Assembly: GCA_045863555.1 (NCBI GenBank)
Contig: BTUU01000024.1
Location: 5,543 to 69,542 of the forward strand
Direction: 5' to 3'
Length of the DNA stretch: 64,000 nt
Origin: JACRLV01 sp045863555
Lineage (GTDB): Bacteria; Planctomycetota; Phycisphaerae; UBA1845; Fen-1342
The notes beneath the pieces were generated by a model. That model had not been told where the DNA came from. It ran no database searches and was given only the letters and a program-made list of their open reading frames with translations. Shown here in pieces: positions 27,744-36,368 of this stretch (positions are counted from its first letter, which is position 1; every line of letters starts with the position of its first letter). The translations under genes and the position numbers were made by a program.

Positions 27744-28152
27744 GGCCAGGTGAATCTCCGCTCGCCGGTCGAAGGTGCGCGGCGTGTGTGCATACGTGAT
27801 TTGCGCACCTTCCCATAATATCGCGGTTCTATACTTGCTAGGGGCGTTTCGCGATTTCGTGAACTGCGCATCTTCGACGGAGGGTGCACGGGGTGGTTCC
27901 CCTTCCCGGGTGAATGCGCGATCACGGCGGCGTGGGGCGGAACTCTCATATTCGAATTGTGGCGCGAGTTTCCGGCCGGGCGGCGAATGTGCAGTGTCCG
28001 CGAAATTCTGGCGGGACTTGGCGGGCAATAGCGTGGTTTGGCAGCGTGGCGGCTGGTGCGGTAGCAACGGAGTAGCCGCCTGCTGGCGCAGCGGGTTCTG
28101 ACGGGCGCAGCGGGTTCTGAAACTCAGCGGGACTGAGGCGGCGGTGAACGCT
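27744..28152. other. Intergenic region between convergent genes, no supported gene
   Basis: It lies between the ABC exporter stop and the Lon-domain protein stop. One plus-strand frame (27775-28101) is open but has no family resemblance, no ribosome site and a composition rich in Cys, Gly and Arg. Near the right end a 17-base direct repeat is present. The base composition is slightly more AT-rich around 27800-27860, with TATACT at 27830-27835, but no gene follows it. I see no strong terminator. Confidence 0.55.
28085..28120 (+). repeat. 17-base direct repeat
   Basis: GGCGCAGCGGGTTCTGA occurs at 28085-28101 and 28104-28120, two bases apart. It is followed by the small palindrome CTCAGCGGGACTGAG, 30 bases before the end of the Lon-domain gene. 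Confidence 0.5.
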
Positions 28153-28836
28153 TCAATTCAGGCTGATCGATCCCTGCGTGCAGCGGCGGCGGGCCATGGT
28201 TGTAAGCGTGCGGAGGTGTTCGATCAGGAGCCGCGTGCGCTCCAGGTCGTCGAGTTCCTCGAGGAGCATCTGGCGGACGGGGCCGGGCGACTGGAGACCG
28301 CCGGCGAGGGCGTCGGTGATGCGGCCCAGGGGGAAATCGCCGTTGAAAAACTCGCGGATGGGTTCGCAGGGGCCGCGGAGCATGGGCTCGATTGTTTTCT
28401 CGAGTTCGTCGCGCAGGGTGGCCTCGAGATCGGCGTCGCCATTGCCGCCGGGGCCGAAATCCGGGGCGCGGGTCAGAACGACGTCCCCGCGGGCCACGCG
28501 GTAGGGTTTGTCGGCAAACTCGCCGAGGACGCGGAAGCGAGTAACACCGTTGAGAAGGATGTTGAACTTCCCGCCGTCGAGAGGGTGGGAAGCGATGATC
28601 TTGCCGAGGCCGACGAGGGTGTGAATCGGGGCGTGGTGCGTGAAGTAACTCTGTTCGTAGCCAGGCTTCAGGAGGGCGATCGCGATGTAGCCGTCGCCGG
28701 CCAGGGCGTCCGCGGTCATTTGTCGATAGCGGGCCTCGAATATGTGCAGAGGCAGAGCCTGTCCGGGGAAGAGGACCGAATCGGGCAGCGGAAACAGAGG
28801 AACGCGCGCGGGAATCGCGGCGAAGTCATCCGGCAC
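28153..28836 (-). CDS. Lon protease substrate-binding domain protein (stand-alone LON domain)
   Basis: 227 residues; GTG 28836 is the only available start in frame and GGAGG lies 11 bases upstream. The protein is the N-terminal Lon domain alone: VPLFPLPDSVLFPGQALPLH, IFEARYRQM, GDGYIAIALLKPGYE, GVTRFRVLGEF. The C-terminal part is helical. No ATPase or protease domain follows. Such stand-alone proteins bind polypeptides and are often annotated as peptidase S16-like, but their job is uncertain. It is divergent from glyA. Confidence 0.85.
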   Translation of the reverse strand: MPDDFAAIPARVPLFPLPDSVLFPGQALPLHIFEARYRQMTADALAGDGYIAIALLKPGYEQSYFTHHAPIHTLVGLGKIIASHPLDGGKFNILLNGVTRFRVLGEFADKPYRVARGDVVLTRAPDFGPGGNGDADLEATLRDELEKTIEPMLRGPCEPIREFFNGDFPLGRITDALAGGLQSPGPVRQMLLEELDDLERTRLLIEHLRTLTTMARRRCTQGSISLN

Positions 28837-29148
28837 GGTCGGTTGCGCCTCCAGGACCTCGAACCGCCATCCGATGCGACGATCGGCAAGATCCCGGCGG
28901 GGTCGAGATCGTTTGATTATAGAGGGTTCGCGCCGCGAGCAAGGGGTGACGCCGCAGGTCGGTGACTGAGAGCGTGAATCCGCCCGGCCGGGGCTGTTCG
29001 CCGTAGCGAGCGCCGGGCCTGAAAGCTGCGCCGTGGGCGTCCCCCCCCCCTGCCACCGTGCATTGGTCGGCGCTGACGGCTACCGAGTCAGTTGTGAGGC
29101 GGATACACTCCTGTTTTACGCGTCGCACCCACGAGTGGAACCAACGCC
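28837..29148. other. Divergent intergenic region between the Lon-domain gene and glyA
   Basis: It contains a minus-strand promoter (28916-28942), a run of ten C residues (29041-29050), and TACACT at 29104-29109 as a possible plus-strand -10 for glyA with a leader of about 33 bases. No gene is supported; the minus-strand frame across it has chance-like composition. Confidence 0.5.
28916..28942 (-). promoter_or_regulatory. Promoter of the Lon-domain gene
   Basis: On the minus strand, TTGCTC (28942-28937), a 15-base spacer and a perfect TATAAT (28921-28916). The predicted start leaves a leader of about 70 bases holding GGAGG before the GTG at 28836. Confidence 0.5.
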
Positions 29149-30417
29149 ATGACCGATCCCGTATTTCGCCAGCTCGCCGAAGCCGATCCTCGCGTCGCCG
29201 AAATCCTCCGCGCCGAGGAGGAGCGGCAGCAGTACACGCTCGAACTCATCGCGTCCGAGAACCATGTGTCGCCGGCCGTGCGACTGCTCGCGGGGTCCGT
29301 GTTCACGAATAAATATGCCGAGGGGTATCCCGGGAAGCGCTACTACGGCGGCTGCGTGAACATGGATTCGGTCGAGGACCTGGCCCGCGATCGGGCCAAG
29401 CAACTCTTCGCGGCCGAACATGCGAATGTACAACCGCACAGCGGGGCGACGGCGAATCTGGCGGTGTACCTGGCGTGTGTGCAGCCGGGGGACACGGTGC
29501 TGGGGCTCGACCTGGCTCACGGCGGGCACCTGACGCACGGGATGAAGCTCAATTTCAGCGGAGCGCTTTACAAGGTCGTCTCATACGGCGTGCGGCGCGA
29601 GGATGAGCGGATCGACATGGACGAGGTGCGGCGGCTCGCCCGGGAGCACAAGCCGAAGCTGATCATCGCGGGCTTTTCGGCGTATCCGCGGAAGCTGGAT
29701 TTCGCGGCGTTTGGCGAGATTGCACGGGAGGTCGGCGCGAAACTGATGAGCGACATCGCGCATGTCGCGGGGCTGGTCGCGGCCGGGCTGTATCCATCGC
29801 CGGTGCCACATTCGGATTACACGACGACGACGACGCACAAGACGCTGCGCGGGCCGCGCGGCGGGCTGATCCTGTGCCGCGAGGCGGACGCGAAGCTGCT
29901 CGACCGGTGGGTGTTTCCCGGCGTGCAGGGCGGGCCGCTGATGCACATCATCGCGGCCAAGGCGGTGGCGTTCGGCGAGGCGCTGCGGCCGGAGTTCAAG
30001 GTGTACCAGCAGCGGACGGTGGACAACGCGCAGGCGCTGGCGAATGCGCTGCTGGGGCACGGGTATCGGCTGGTGTCGGGCGGAACGGCGAATCACCTGA
30101 TGCTGGTCGATCTGCGGCCGGCGCATCCGGACGTCACCGGGAAGCAAGCGGAAGAGTGGCTGGAAGCGTCGGGGATCATCGTGAATAAGAACATGATTCC
30201 GTTCGACGATCGCAAGCCGGCGTACACGAGCGGGCTGCGGCTGGGGACGCCGGCGCTGACGACGCGCGGGATGGGGCCGGGTGAGATGAAGACGGTGGCC
30301 GGGCTGATTCATGAAGTGCTGTCGGGCAAGGGCGATGCGGCGGCGTGCGAGCGGGTGCGCGGGAAGGTGCGCGAGCTGTGCGAGCGATTCCTGCTGCCGC
30401 ACGGGGCCGCGGTATGA
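29149..30417 (+). CDS. glyA: Serine hydroxymethyltransferase
   Basis: 422 residues, normal length. It interconverts serine and glycine with transfer of a one-carbon unit to tetrahydrofolate, using PLP. Seen: ELIASENHVSPAVRLLAGS, NKYAEGYPGKRYYGGC, NVQPHSGATANLAVY, the PLP lysine (about Lys231) in TTTTTHKTLRGPRGG, and the C-terminal GLRLGTPALTTRGM. The stop overlaps the next gene in ATGA. ATG 29149 is the family start. Confidence 0.97.
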   Translation: MTDPVFRQLAEADPRVAEILRAEEERQQYTLELIASENHVSPAVRLLAGSVFTNKYAEGYPGKRYYGGCVNMDSVEDLARDRAKQLFAAEHANVQPHSGATANLAVYLACVQPGDTVLGLDLAHGGHLTHGMKLNFSGALYKVVSYGVRREDERIDMDEVRRLAREHKPKLIIAGFSAYPRKLDFAAFGEIAREVGAKLMSDIAHVAGLVAAGLYPSPVPHSDYTTTTTHKTLRGPRGGLILCREADAKLLDRWVFPGVQGGPLMHIIAAKAVAFGEALRPEFKVYQQRTVDNAQALANALLGHGYRLVSGGTANHLMLVDLRPAHPDVTGKQAEEWLEASGIIVNKNMIPFDDRKPAYTSGLRLGTPALTTRGMGPGEMKTVAGLIHEVLSGKGDAAACERVRGKVRELCERFLLPHGAAV

Positions 30418-31118
30418 GGGGGTTGGCGAAGGTCCTCGCACAAACGGGCGAGGAACGCAGGAAGAGCGAACGGCGAAGTTCGAAGAGAGGAGTACGCTGC
30501 GGTTTCCCTGTCGCTGTCGGCCTTCTTTGCATGCTCTGCGTTACGGGGTGTCGTGGCGGCGGGGATGTGCAGCTCATCTCGCTGGATTTCCGGTCGATTG
30601 ATCCGCCCGCGCCGCGGGTTTTCGAGCTTTCGTTTGATCGGTGCGTGTGGTGGAGTGATGCGAACGGCCGTCTGTGGCTGGCGATGAGTCGGGACATGCA
30701 GTCGATCCTCGGGCCGCTGGGGCGTGTGCAATTTGAAATGTCGATCCGGCTGGAAAAGCCGCCGAGCGGGAAGGCGCGGAACTACTCGCTCGCGGCGGAC
30801 GAGGTGCGGGCGCGGATCCGTACGGCGCTGAGCGAGACAAGGCTGACGTCGATCTCGGGAATTCTCGCGGTATATCGCGAAAGCGGCGATGCGTTGCGGG
30901 GGAGCTTCCGGTTTCAGGCCAACCGTCACACGCTTCAGATTCTCGGAGGGTGGTCGCGGGGGGCGCGGTTTCTGTTTCTCGGGCGATTCCACGCGGCGCC
31001 GGACGCGGGCGAGGCTGCGGCGATCGTGGAATCAACCGAGGGGCCGGGATTCGAGCGCGGCGAACCGACAAGCGCTCCGGCGGTGCAGACCGCGCAGGCG
31101 CCCGCGGCCGACGAATGA
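30414..31118 (+). CDS. Lipoprotein of unknown function downstream of glyA
   Basis: 234 residues from the ATG that overlaps the glyA stop. A basic N-terminal segment precedes a lipoprotein signal, FPVAVGLLCMLCVTGC, with lipobox VTGC. The mature part (ISLDFRSIDPPAPRVFELSF, then FEMSIRLEKPPSGKARNYSL) is a beta-rich domain I do not recognise. The tail is acidic and Ala-rich. The overlap implies coupled translation with glyA, although the functional link is not obvious. The long basic n-region (about 30 residues) is unusual for a lipoprotein signal. Confidence 0.65.
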   Translation: MRGLAKVLAQTGEERRKSERRSSKRGVRCGFPVAVGLLCMLCVTGCRGGGDVQLISLDFRSIDPPAPRVFELSFDRCVWWSDANGRLWLAMSRDMQSILGPLGRVQFEMSIRLEKPPSGKARNYSLAADEVRARIRTALSETRLTSISGILAVYRESGDALRGSFRFQANRHTLQILGGWSRGARFLFLGRFHAAPDAGEAAAIVESTEGPGFERGEPTSAPAVQTAQAPAADE

Positions 31119-31133
31119 GAAAGCGATTTCGCG

Positions 31134-32495
31134 ATGGCCGTTTTCGAGAAGCGATCGACGCTCGGGGCCCCCGCCGATGCGCTCTTTGGCTGGCATGCGT
31201 CTCCGGGTGCGTTCGAGCGGCTCGCTCCGCCGTGGGAGACGCTGCGGATCATCGGGCGGACGGGTTCCATCCGCGACGGTGACCGGCTGACGTTTCAACT
31301 GCGGAAGTGGCCGGCGTGGATCACGTGGGAAGCGGTGCATCGCGGATTCGTCGAGGGCGAGCAATTTGTCGACGAGCAGCTGCGCGGACCGTTCCGGCGG
31401 TGGGTGCATACGCATCGATTTGAGCGGGTCGATGCGGGGCGGTCGGCGCTTGTCGACCACGTCGATTTTGAGCCTCCTTTCGCAGCGATTACGAAGAGCA
31501 CGGTGCGGCGGGAGATCGAGCGGATGTTCCGCTGGCGGCACGAGCGGACGCGGCTGGACGTCGAACGTCACCAGCGTTTTCGCAATCGGCCGCAAATGCG
31601 CGTGGTGATTGCGGGAGCGTCGGGGCTGGTCGGGACGGAGCTGGCGGCGTTTCTGACTGCGGGCGGACACAGCGTGCTGCGGCTGGTGCGCGGGCGGGCG
31701 CGCGGCGCTGACGAGATCGGCTGGGGCCCAGGGCGGGGCGCGCTGGATGCGGCGGCGCTCGAAGGGATTGATGCCGTCGTTCACCTCGGCGGCGTGACGA
31801 TTGCGAAGCGATTCACGGCGGCGCACAAACAGGCGATCCGCGAGAGCCGGGTGGAGAGTACGGCGCTGCTGGCCAGGGCGATCGCGGGGTTGAGTCAGCG
31901 GCCGCGGGTTTTTCTCTGCGCCTCCGCGATCGGTTACTACGGCAATCGCGGCGATGAGGAAGTGTCGGAGCGGAGCGCGGCCGGCACGGGTTTCCTGCCC
32001 GATGTCTGTACGGAATGGGAGGAGGCTGCGCGGCCGGCGCGGGACGCGGGTGTGCGGGTCGCGAACCTGCGGCTGGGAATCGTGCTGGCGGCGAAAGGCG
32101 GAGCGCTGGCGGCGATGATGCGGCCGTTCCGGCTCGGGCTGGGAGGCGTCGTCGGCAGCGGGAGGCAGTGGATGAGCTGGATCACGCTCGAAGACGTGAT
32201 CGGGGCGTTTCACCATGTGCTGATGACCGACTCGGTGCAGGGGCCGGTCAATGTGGTTGCGCCGAATCCGGTCACGAATCGCGAGTTCACGAAAACGCTT
32301 GGTCGAGTGCTCGGCCGCCCCACGCTCGCGCCCGCGCCCGCCTTCGCGATCCGTGCGATCCTCGGGCAGATGGGGCAGGCGCTGCTGCTGGACGGCGCCC
32401 GCGTTCGGCCGGATGTGCTGGCCGGTTCGGGGTTCACGTCCGCATTTCCGTCGCTCGAGCACGGTTTGCGGCACGAACTCGGGCGATACCGGTAG
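31134..32495 (+). CDS. TIGR01777 family epimerase with N-terminal SRPBCC domain
   Basis: 453 residues. Residues 1-150 form a SRPBCC (START-like) ligand-binding domain (FGWHASPGAFERLAPPWETL, FVEGEQFVDEQLRGPFRRWV). From about 155 an extended short-chain dehydrogenase-like Rossmann fold begins with VVIAGASGLVGTELAAFL. SAIGYYGNRGDEEVSE carries the YxxxG-type motif of the SulA/YfcH family, and a C-terminal DUF1731 region ends the protein. It presumably binds NAD(P) and a hydrophobic ligand; substrate unknown. It starts 15 bases after the lipoprotein gene and ends at a strong terminator. Confidence 0.88.
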   Translation: MAVFEKRSTLGAPADALFGWHASPGAFERLAPPWETLRIIGRTGSIRDGDRLTFQLRKWPAWITWEAVHRGFVEGEQFVDEQLRGPFRRWVHTHRFERVDAGRSALVDHVDFEPPFAAITKSTVRREIERMFRWRHERTRLDVERHQRFRNRPQMRVVIAGASGLVGTELAAFLTAGGHSVLRLVRGRARGADEIGWGPGRGALDAAALEGIDAVVHLGGVTIAKRFTAAHKQAIRESRVESTALLARAIAGLSQRPRVFLCASAIGYYGNRGDEEVSERSAAGTGFLPDVCTEWEEAARPARDAGVRVANLRLGIVLAAKGGALAAMMRPFRLGLGGVVGSGRQWMSWITLEDVIGAFHHVLMTDSVQGPVNVVAPNPVTNREFTKTLGRVLGRPTLAPAPAFAIRAILGQMGQALLLDGARVRPDVLAGSGFTSAFPSLEHGLRHELGRYR

Positions 32496-32515
32496 GCTTG
32501 TGAGGGAGAGCCGGA

Positions 32516-32556
32516 ACGGCTCCGGGTCGAGGCGAGCCTCGATCCGGAGCCGTTTT
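32516..32556 (+). terminator. Intrinsic terminator after the epimerase gene
   Basis: A long GC stem (32516-32552, ACGGCTCCGGGTCGAGGC against its complement with one mismatch) is followed by TTTT. It lies between convergent genes and could also stop minus-strand transcripts. Confidence 0.75.
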
Positions 32557-32587
32557 CCGTATCCGAATTACGTCCAGCCCGGCGCGA

Positions 32588-35173
32588 TCAGCACGGGGTG
32601 CCGAAGCGCGAGAGCAGGATCGACAGGTCGGCGAGATCGACGTCACCATCGCCGTCGATGTCACCGGAGGTGCTCGACGTCCCGAACGCGCTCAGCAAGA
32701 GCGCGAGGTCGGAGAGGTCGACGACGCCGTCGCCGTTGAGGTCGCCGGGGCAACCAGTGGTGCCTCCGCCGTCGATCGTCACGCAGATCAGCTCCGAGCA
32801 GCAGATCGAGAGATCGGGCGTGTGAATGAACATGCGGAAGCAGAGGTTGATGGGCTGGCCGCCGCCACCCGCGACAGTGAAATTCGCCGTGAAGGTCTGC
32901 GTTCCGAACTGCGGCACGTTCACGGGAACGTAGGTGGGGTTCACGGTGACGTTGTAGACGGGGACGCCGGGCTCGTAGTCGAAGAAGACGTGGCCGACGT
33001 TGAAGTCGAGGGGCTGGAAGGTGAACGAGATGCTGTATTGACCGTTGCCGAGATCGGTGACAACGGGCCCGTCCGTGAGCTGGAAGCAATCGCATTCGGG
33101 GAGATCGACGCTGATCTCGCGGTTGCAGCACTCCTCAAAATCCGTGTCCATGAGGATTACCGGGAAGGTGAGCGTCGTATTCGGGAGACCGCAGATCTGG
33201 ACGGTGATCGTCTGCGAGTCACCGTGGTCGAAGGTGCCGGGCGCGAAGGGACCGATGACGTTCGGCGTCACGCTTGAATGCGGGATGAGGACGTACTCGA
33301 CGGGCTGTCCGGAAAGATTGGTGATTGTGAACGTGTAGTCATAGCAATAGACCCAGGAGTTCGGCTCGCGGGGGCGGCAGAGAAGCTCATTCGTTTCGAA
33401 TTCGGCACACGCGGCCGGGCAGGAGATTTCGACGCTTCCCTGCTGAGTCTTGTCGTGGGCGGAAGTGTCCTGGTCGAGGTCGAGGAGAAGGCTCGTGTTG
33501 ACCGTGCCGCCGCCCGGGGGCAGACCCTGCATTCCATAGACGTATGTGTTCGTTGCGGGGTCGAAGACCAGGGCGTCGGCGGTGGCGTAGTTGCTGTATG
33601 TCTGGCTCGGGCGATAGTCGACGTCGACACCGCCGGCCGTCGATGCGCCATTGGTCGAGACGGAGAAATTCGCGCCCGGATCCCATGTTCCGGATGCGTT
33701 GCAGACGAACTCGTGCAGGTAGCTGTTATGCGCCCAGACGATCGTGTCGGCGATGAGCGGGTTCGTGTCGCCCATCGTGCGCTGCGCGGTTAGCATCGAG
33801 CCGCTCGGCGTAAAGGCGATGTCGGAAGTCGGGCTCTGATTCTGCGCCGCGGGGAGGCCGTTGAGGATTTCCTGCTGACGCGTCGAGGGAAGGAATTCAC
33901 CGGTGTTCGGGTCGCACTGGATCGACCAGATCGTGTTCGGGGCGGCCGAACGGGCCAGGTCCGATCCCCAGATGCTGTAGTACACACGGCCGTTGTGCGG
34001 CTCGACCGCCCAGACGCGCTCACCGAGGCGGACAAAACCGGCCGTGTCAGTCGACTCGGGGGCCCCGCCCGGTGTAACGGTGTTCGTCGCGTGGTCGTAG
34101 GCGCTGAGGACAGCGCCGTTCGAAAGCGCGATGCGATAGATGCGGCCGTCGTCGAAGTTCGTCGCGAAGAGCGTGTTGCGGGAGCAATCGATCGAGATGT
34201 TTCCGAGACCGGGCCACGCTTCGTTTGCGAAGCCGGGCTGGGCGGAGATGATCGGGTCGAGGGAGTTCGGGAGCGTGATCCAGGGCGTTGCCACGCCGGT
34301 CACGCTGGAGATCCGGTAGATCGCACCGGGACCACCCGCGCCGACGGCGTCGACCGCCGGCATTCCGAGGACCATATTGCCGTACACGCTGCTGTGAGCG
34401 ACGTAAGCGTCGCCCTGGTCGTCGATCGCGACGCCAAAGACGGTGCCGAGGTTCTGCCGCGACCAGCTCGCCTGCGCCGCGGCGAACGTGGCCGTGCCCC
34501 AATTCGCGCCGGCCGGGGCGGTCGAGGAATTCGACAGGTCGACGAACTGCACCTGGTTGCCGCCCGGGTTCAGATTGAGGATCGTCGCCACCGAAACCGG
34601 ACCGACGAAGCCTGTGAACTCCGGGGTACCGCCGCAGCAGACGCCGGGGGGGCACTCGTGGTCGCCGCAGGGGGTGCCTTCGCAGGCGATCGAGAAGGTC
34701 CCGCTCCCACCCGGCAGGCCGCCGAATTCGCGTTCACCAAGCTGGATCATGTACTGCTGGCCGCAGACGACCTCGCAGCGGACTTCGCTCTGGGGAGCGC
34801 AGGTCGGGCCGTCGTCGTTGCAGCAGAGGGGCTGACCCGGGGTCGGCGGGCAGGCGCAGCCGGGGTAGATCGCGATCGCGGTGTTGATCGTCGTCTGGCC
34901 GCAGGTCGTGATGGTGACGAGGCCGGTGCAGTTCGCAGTCCAGCAGAACCAGAGGTCGCGGCTGAGGTCGATGCCGCCCCCCCCGCCGCAGGTGCTGATG
35001 AACGGAATGTCCATCGCGGCCTGGCTGAAATCGAATTGAAAGGTCCCGCTGCCGGTAATCTGGAGCGGGTTCGCACAGTTGTCATTTGAGGGCTGGGCGA
35101 CCGCCCCACCGACGCAACCCATGATTGCTGCAAGAGTTATGACGGCATTGACGCACCGGGACTGCGGACGCAT
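32588..35173 (-). CDS. Large secreted protein with beta-propeller-like middle and GC-type dockerin
   Basis: 861 residues; ATG 35173 with AAGGAG six bases upstream. A signal peptide (1-27, ending GGAVAQ) is followed by a planctomycete cysteine-rich module (NDNCANPLQITGSGTFQF, DLWFCWTANCTGLVTITTCG, AIYPGCACPPTPGQ). The middle 400 residues look like a beta-propeller (VFGVAIDDQGDAYVAHSSV, SIDCSRNTLFATNFDDGRIY). Immunoglobulin-like beta segments come next. The end is a two-repeat dockerin, CPGDLNGDGVVDLSDLALLL and SGDIDGDGDVDLADLSILLS, closed by Cys. The DxDxDG loops should bind calcium. The protein is probably surface-exposed, and no cohesin partner is visible. Confidence 0.85.
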   Translation of the reverse strand: MRPQSRCVNAVITLAAIMGCVGGAVAQPSNDNCANPLQITGSGTFQFDFSQAAMDIPFISTCGGGGGIDLSRDLWFCWTANCTGLVTITTCGQTTINTAIAIYPGCACPPTPGQPLCCNDDGPTCAPQSEVRCEVVCGQQYMIQLGEREFGGLPGGSGTFSIACEGTPCGDHECPPGVCCGGTPEFTGFVGPVSVATILNLNPGGNQVQFVDLSNSSTAPAGANWGTATFAAAQASWSRQNLGTVFGVAIDDQGDAYVAHSSVYGNMVLGMPAVDAVGAGGPGAIYRISSVTGVATPWITLPNSLDPIISAQPGFANEAWPGLGNISIDCSRNTLFATNFDDGRIYRIALSNGAVLSAYDHATNTVTPGGAPESTDTAGFVRLGERVWAVEPHNGRVYYSIWGSDLARSAAPNTIWSIQCDPNTGEFLPSTRQQEILNGLPAAQNQSPTSDIAFTPSGSMLTAQRTMGDTNPLIADTIVWAHNSYLHEFVCNASGTWDPGANFSVSTNGASTAGGVDVDYRPSQTYSNYATADALVFDPATNTYVYGMQGLPPGGGTVNTSLLLDLDQDTSAHDKTQQGSVEISCPAACAEFETNELLCRPREPNSWVYCYDYTFTITNLSGQPVEYVLIPHSSVTPNVIGPFAPGTFDHGDSQTITVQICGLPNTTLTFPVILMDTDFEECCNREISVDLPECDCFQLTDGPVVTDLGNGQYSISFTFQPLDFNVGHVFFDYEPGVPVYNVTVNPTYVPVNVPQFGTQTFTANFTVAGGGGQPINLCFRMFIHTPDLSICCSELICVTIDGGGTTGCPGDLNGDGVVDLSDLALLLSAFGTSSTSGDIDGDGDVDLADLSILLSRFGTPC

Positions 35174-35428
35174 AGACGACTCCTTCGGCCATGAGCGGGC
35201 GGGTCGGCGCTGACGCAGCGCGACGAAATGCACTCGGCCCGCCCCATACTCCGCTGGCGGTGCCGAAATCTCCAAGCGAAATCCGGAGAATTGCGCAGAT
35301 TTTTCTTATCCGGACGTGGCATGGGTCCCGAGGCGGGGCCGCGGATCGGTCCGCGCATGGTTGACGAGGTCGGGGCAGCGGTTCAGAATCGCCGGCAGAT
35401 CGAACTGGCATCCATCACGAGGTTCTGC

Positions 35429-36124
35429 ATGTCGACGACAGCGATTCCGACCGGGCGCGACCGCATTGTTCTGCGGGCGGCGAAGGAACTTCAGGACGGT
35501 TTTTATGTCAACCTCGGCATCGGGCTGCCGACGCTCGTGGCGAACCATATTCCGGCGGGGATGGACATCGTGCTTCAGAGCGAAAACGGGATGCTGGGGA
35601 TCGGACCGTTCCCATTCGACGACGAGGTCGACCCTGACCTGATCAACGCGGGCAAGCAGACGATCACGGAATTGCCCGGGTCGTCGTATTTCTCGAGCAG
35701 CGACTCGTTCGGAATCATTCGCGGGGGGCATATCGACCTGACGATCATGGGCGGCATGGAGGTCAGCGAGCAGGGAGACCTGGCGAACTGGATGGTGCCG
35801 GGCAAGCTGGTGAAAGGGATGGGCGGCGGGATGGACCTGGTCGTATCGGCGCGGCGGGTCGTGATCATCATGCAGCACAGCGACAAATCGGGCGCGCCAA
35901 AGGTACTGACCCGCTGCACCCTGCCGCTGACAGGGATCCGCTGCGTTCATCGGCTCATCACCGAATGGGGCGTCTGGGACTTCGTGTATGGCAAGCGGAA
36001 GGATGCCGACCCGGTGCGGATGGTCCTCCGCGAGATCGCGCCGGACATTACGCTCGACAAGCTCCGCGAAATGACGCAGGCGAAGTTCGATGTTGAGGGC
36101 GCGCCGAAGGTGATGCTGAATTAG
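35429..36124 (+). CDS. CoA-transferase subunit B (3-oxoacid/acetoacetate CoA-transferase type)
   Basis: 231 residues; ATG 35429 with GAGG six bases before it. It matches the beta subunit of class I CoA-transferases: GFYVNLGIGLPTLVANHIP, the catalytic-glutamate loop LQSENGMLGIGP (Glu52), FGIIRGGHIDLTIMGGMEVS, and the C-terminus APDITLDKLREMTQAKFDV. The class moves CoA between succinate and acetoacetate or similar acids through a glutamyl-CoA intermediate. The alpha subunit that must partner it is not adjacent: upstream is the divergent dockerin gene and downstream a surface protein. Confidence 0.9.
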   Translation: MSTTAIPTGRDRIVLRAAKELQDGFYVNLGIGLPTLVANHIPAGMDIVLQSENGMLGIGPFPFDDEVDPDLINAGKQTITELPGSSYFSSSDSFGIIRGGHIDLTIMGGMEVSEQGDLANWMVPGKLVKGMGGGMDLVVSARRVVIIMQHSDKSGAPKVLTRCTLPLTGIRCVHRLITEWGVWDFVYGKRKDADPVRMVLREIAPDITLDKLREMTQAKFDVEGAPKVMLN

Positions 36125-36368
36125 CGGCCGAAACCGCATACTCGCGCGCTGACTGAGATTCCGCCTGACCCTTCCCCCGAATCCTCTCCACGGGGACTCT
36201 TCGCCCCGCCTCACGCCGCAGGCAAAGCCTGATAACGCGCTGCCCATTTGCGGTCGCCGTACCCATATCTACGCCTTCCGTTGGACAACACCGCGCGTGA
36301 ATTGCACGCTTGCAGGGAGCGCATGAATCCACTGGGCACCACGACGGTCTTGCAGTCGAGGAGTATTC

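Noticed and set aside
27775..28101. Plus-strand frame of 108 codons between convergent genes
   Set aside because: No ribosome site, no signal or domain, and cysteine/arginine-rich chance composition.
29041..29050. Ten-C tract as a phase-variation switch for glyA
   Set aside because: It lies about 100 bases upstream and outside the likely promoter; an essential enzyme is an unlikely target, so it is kept only as a note.
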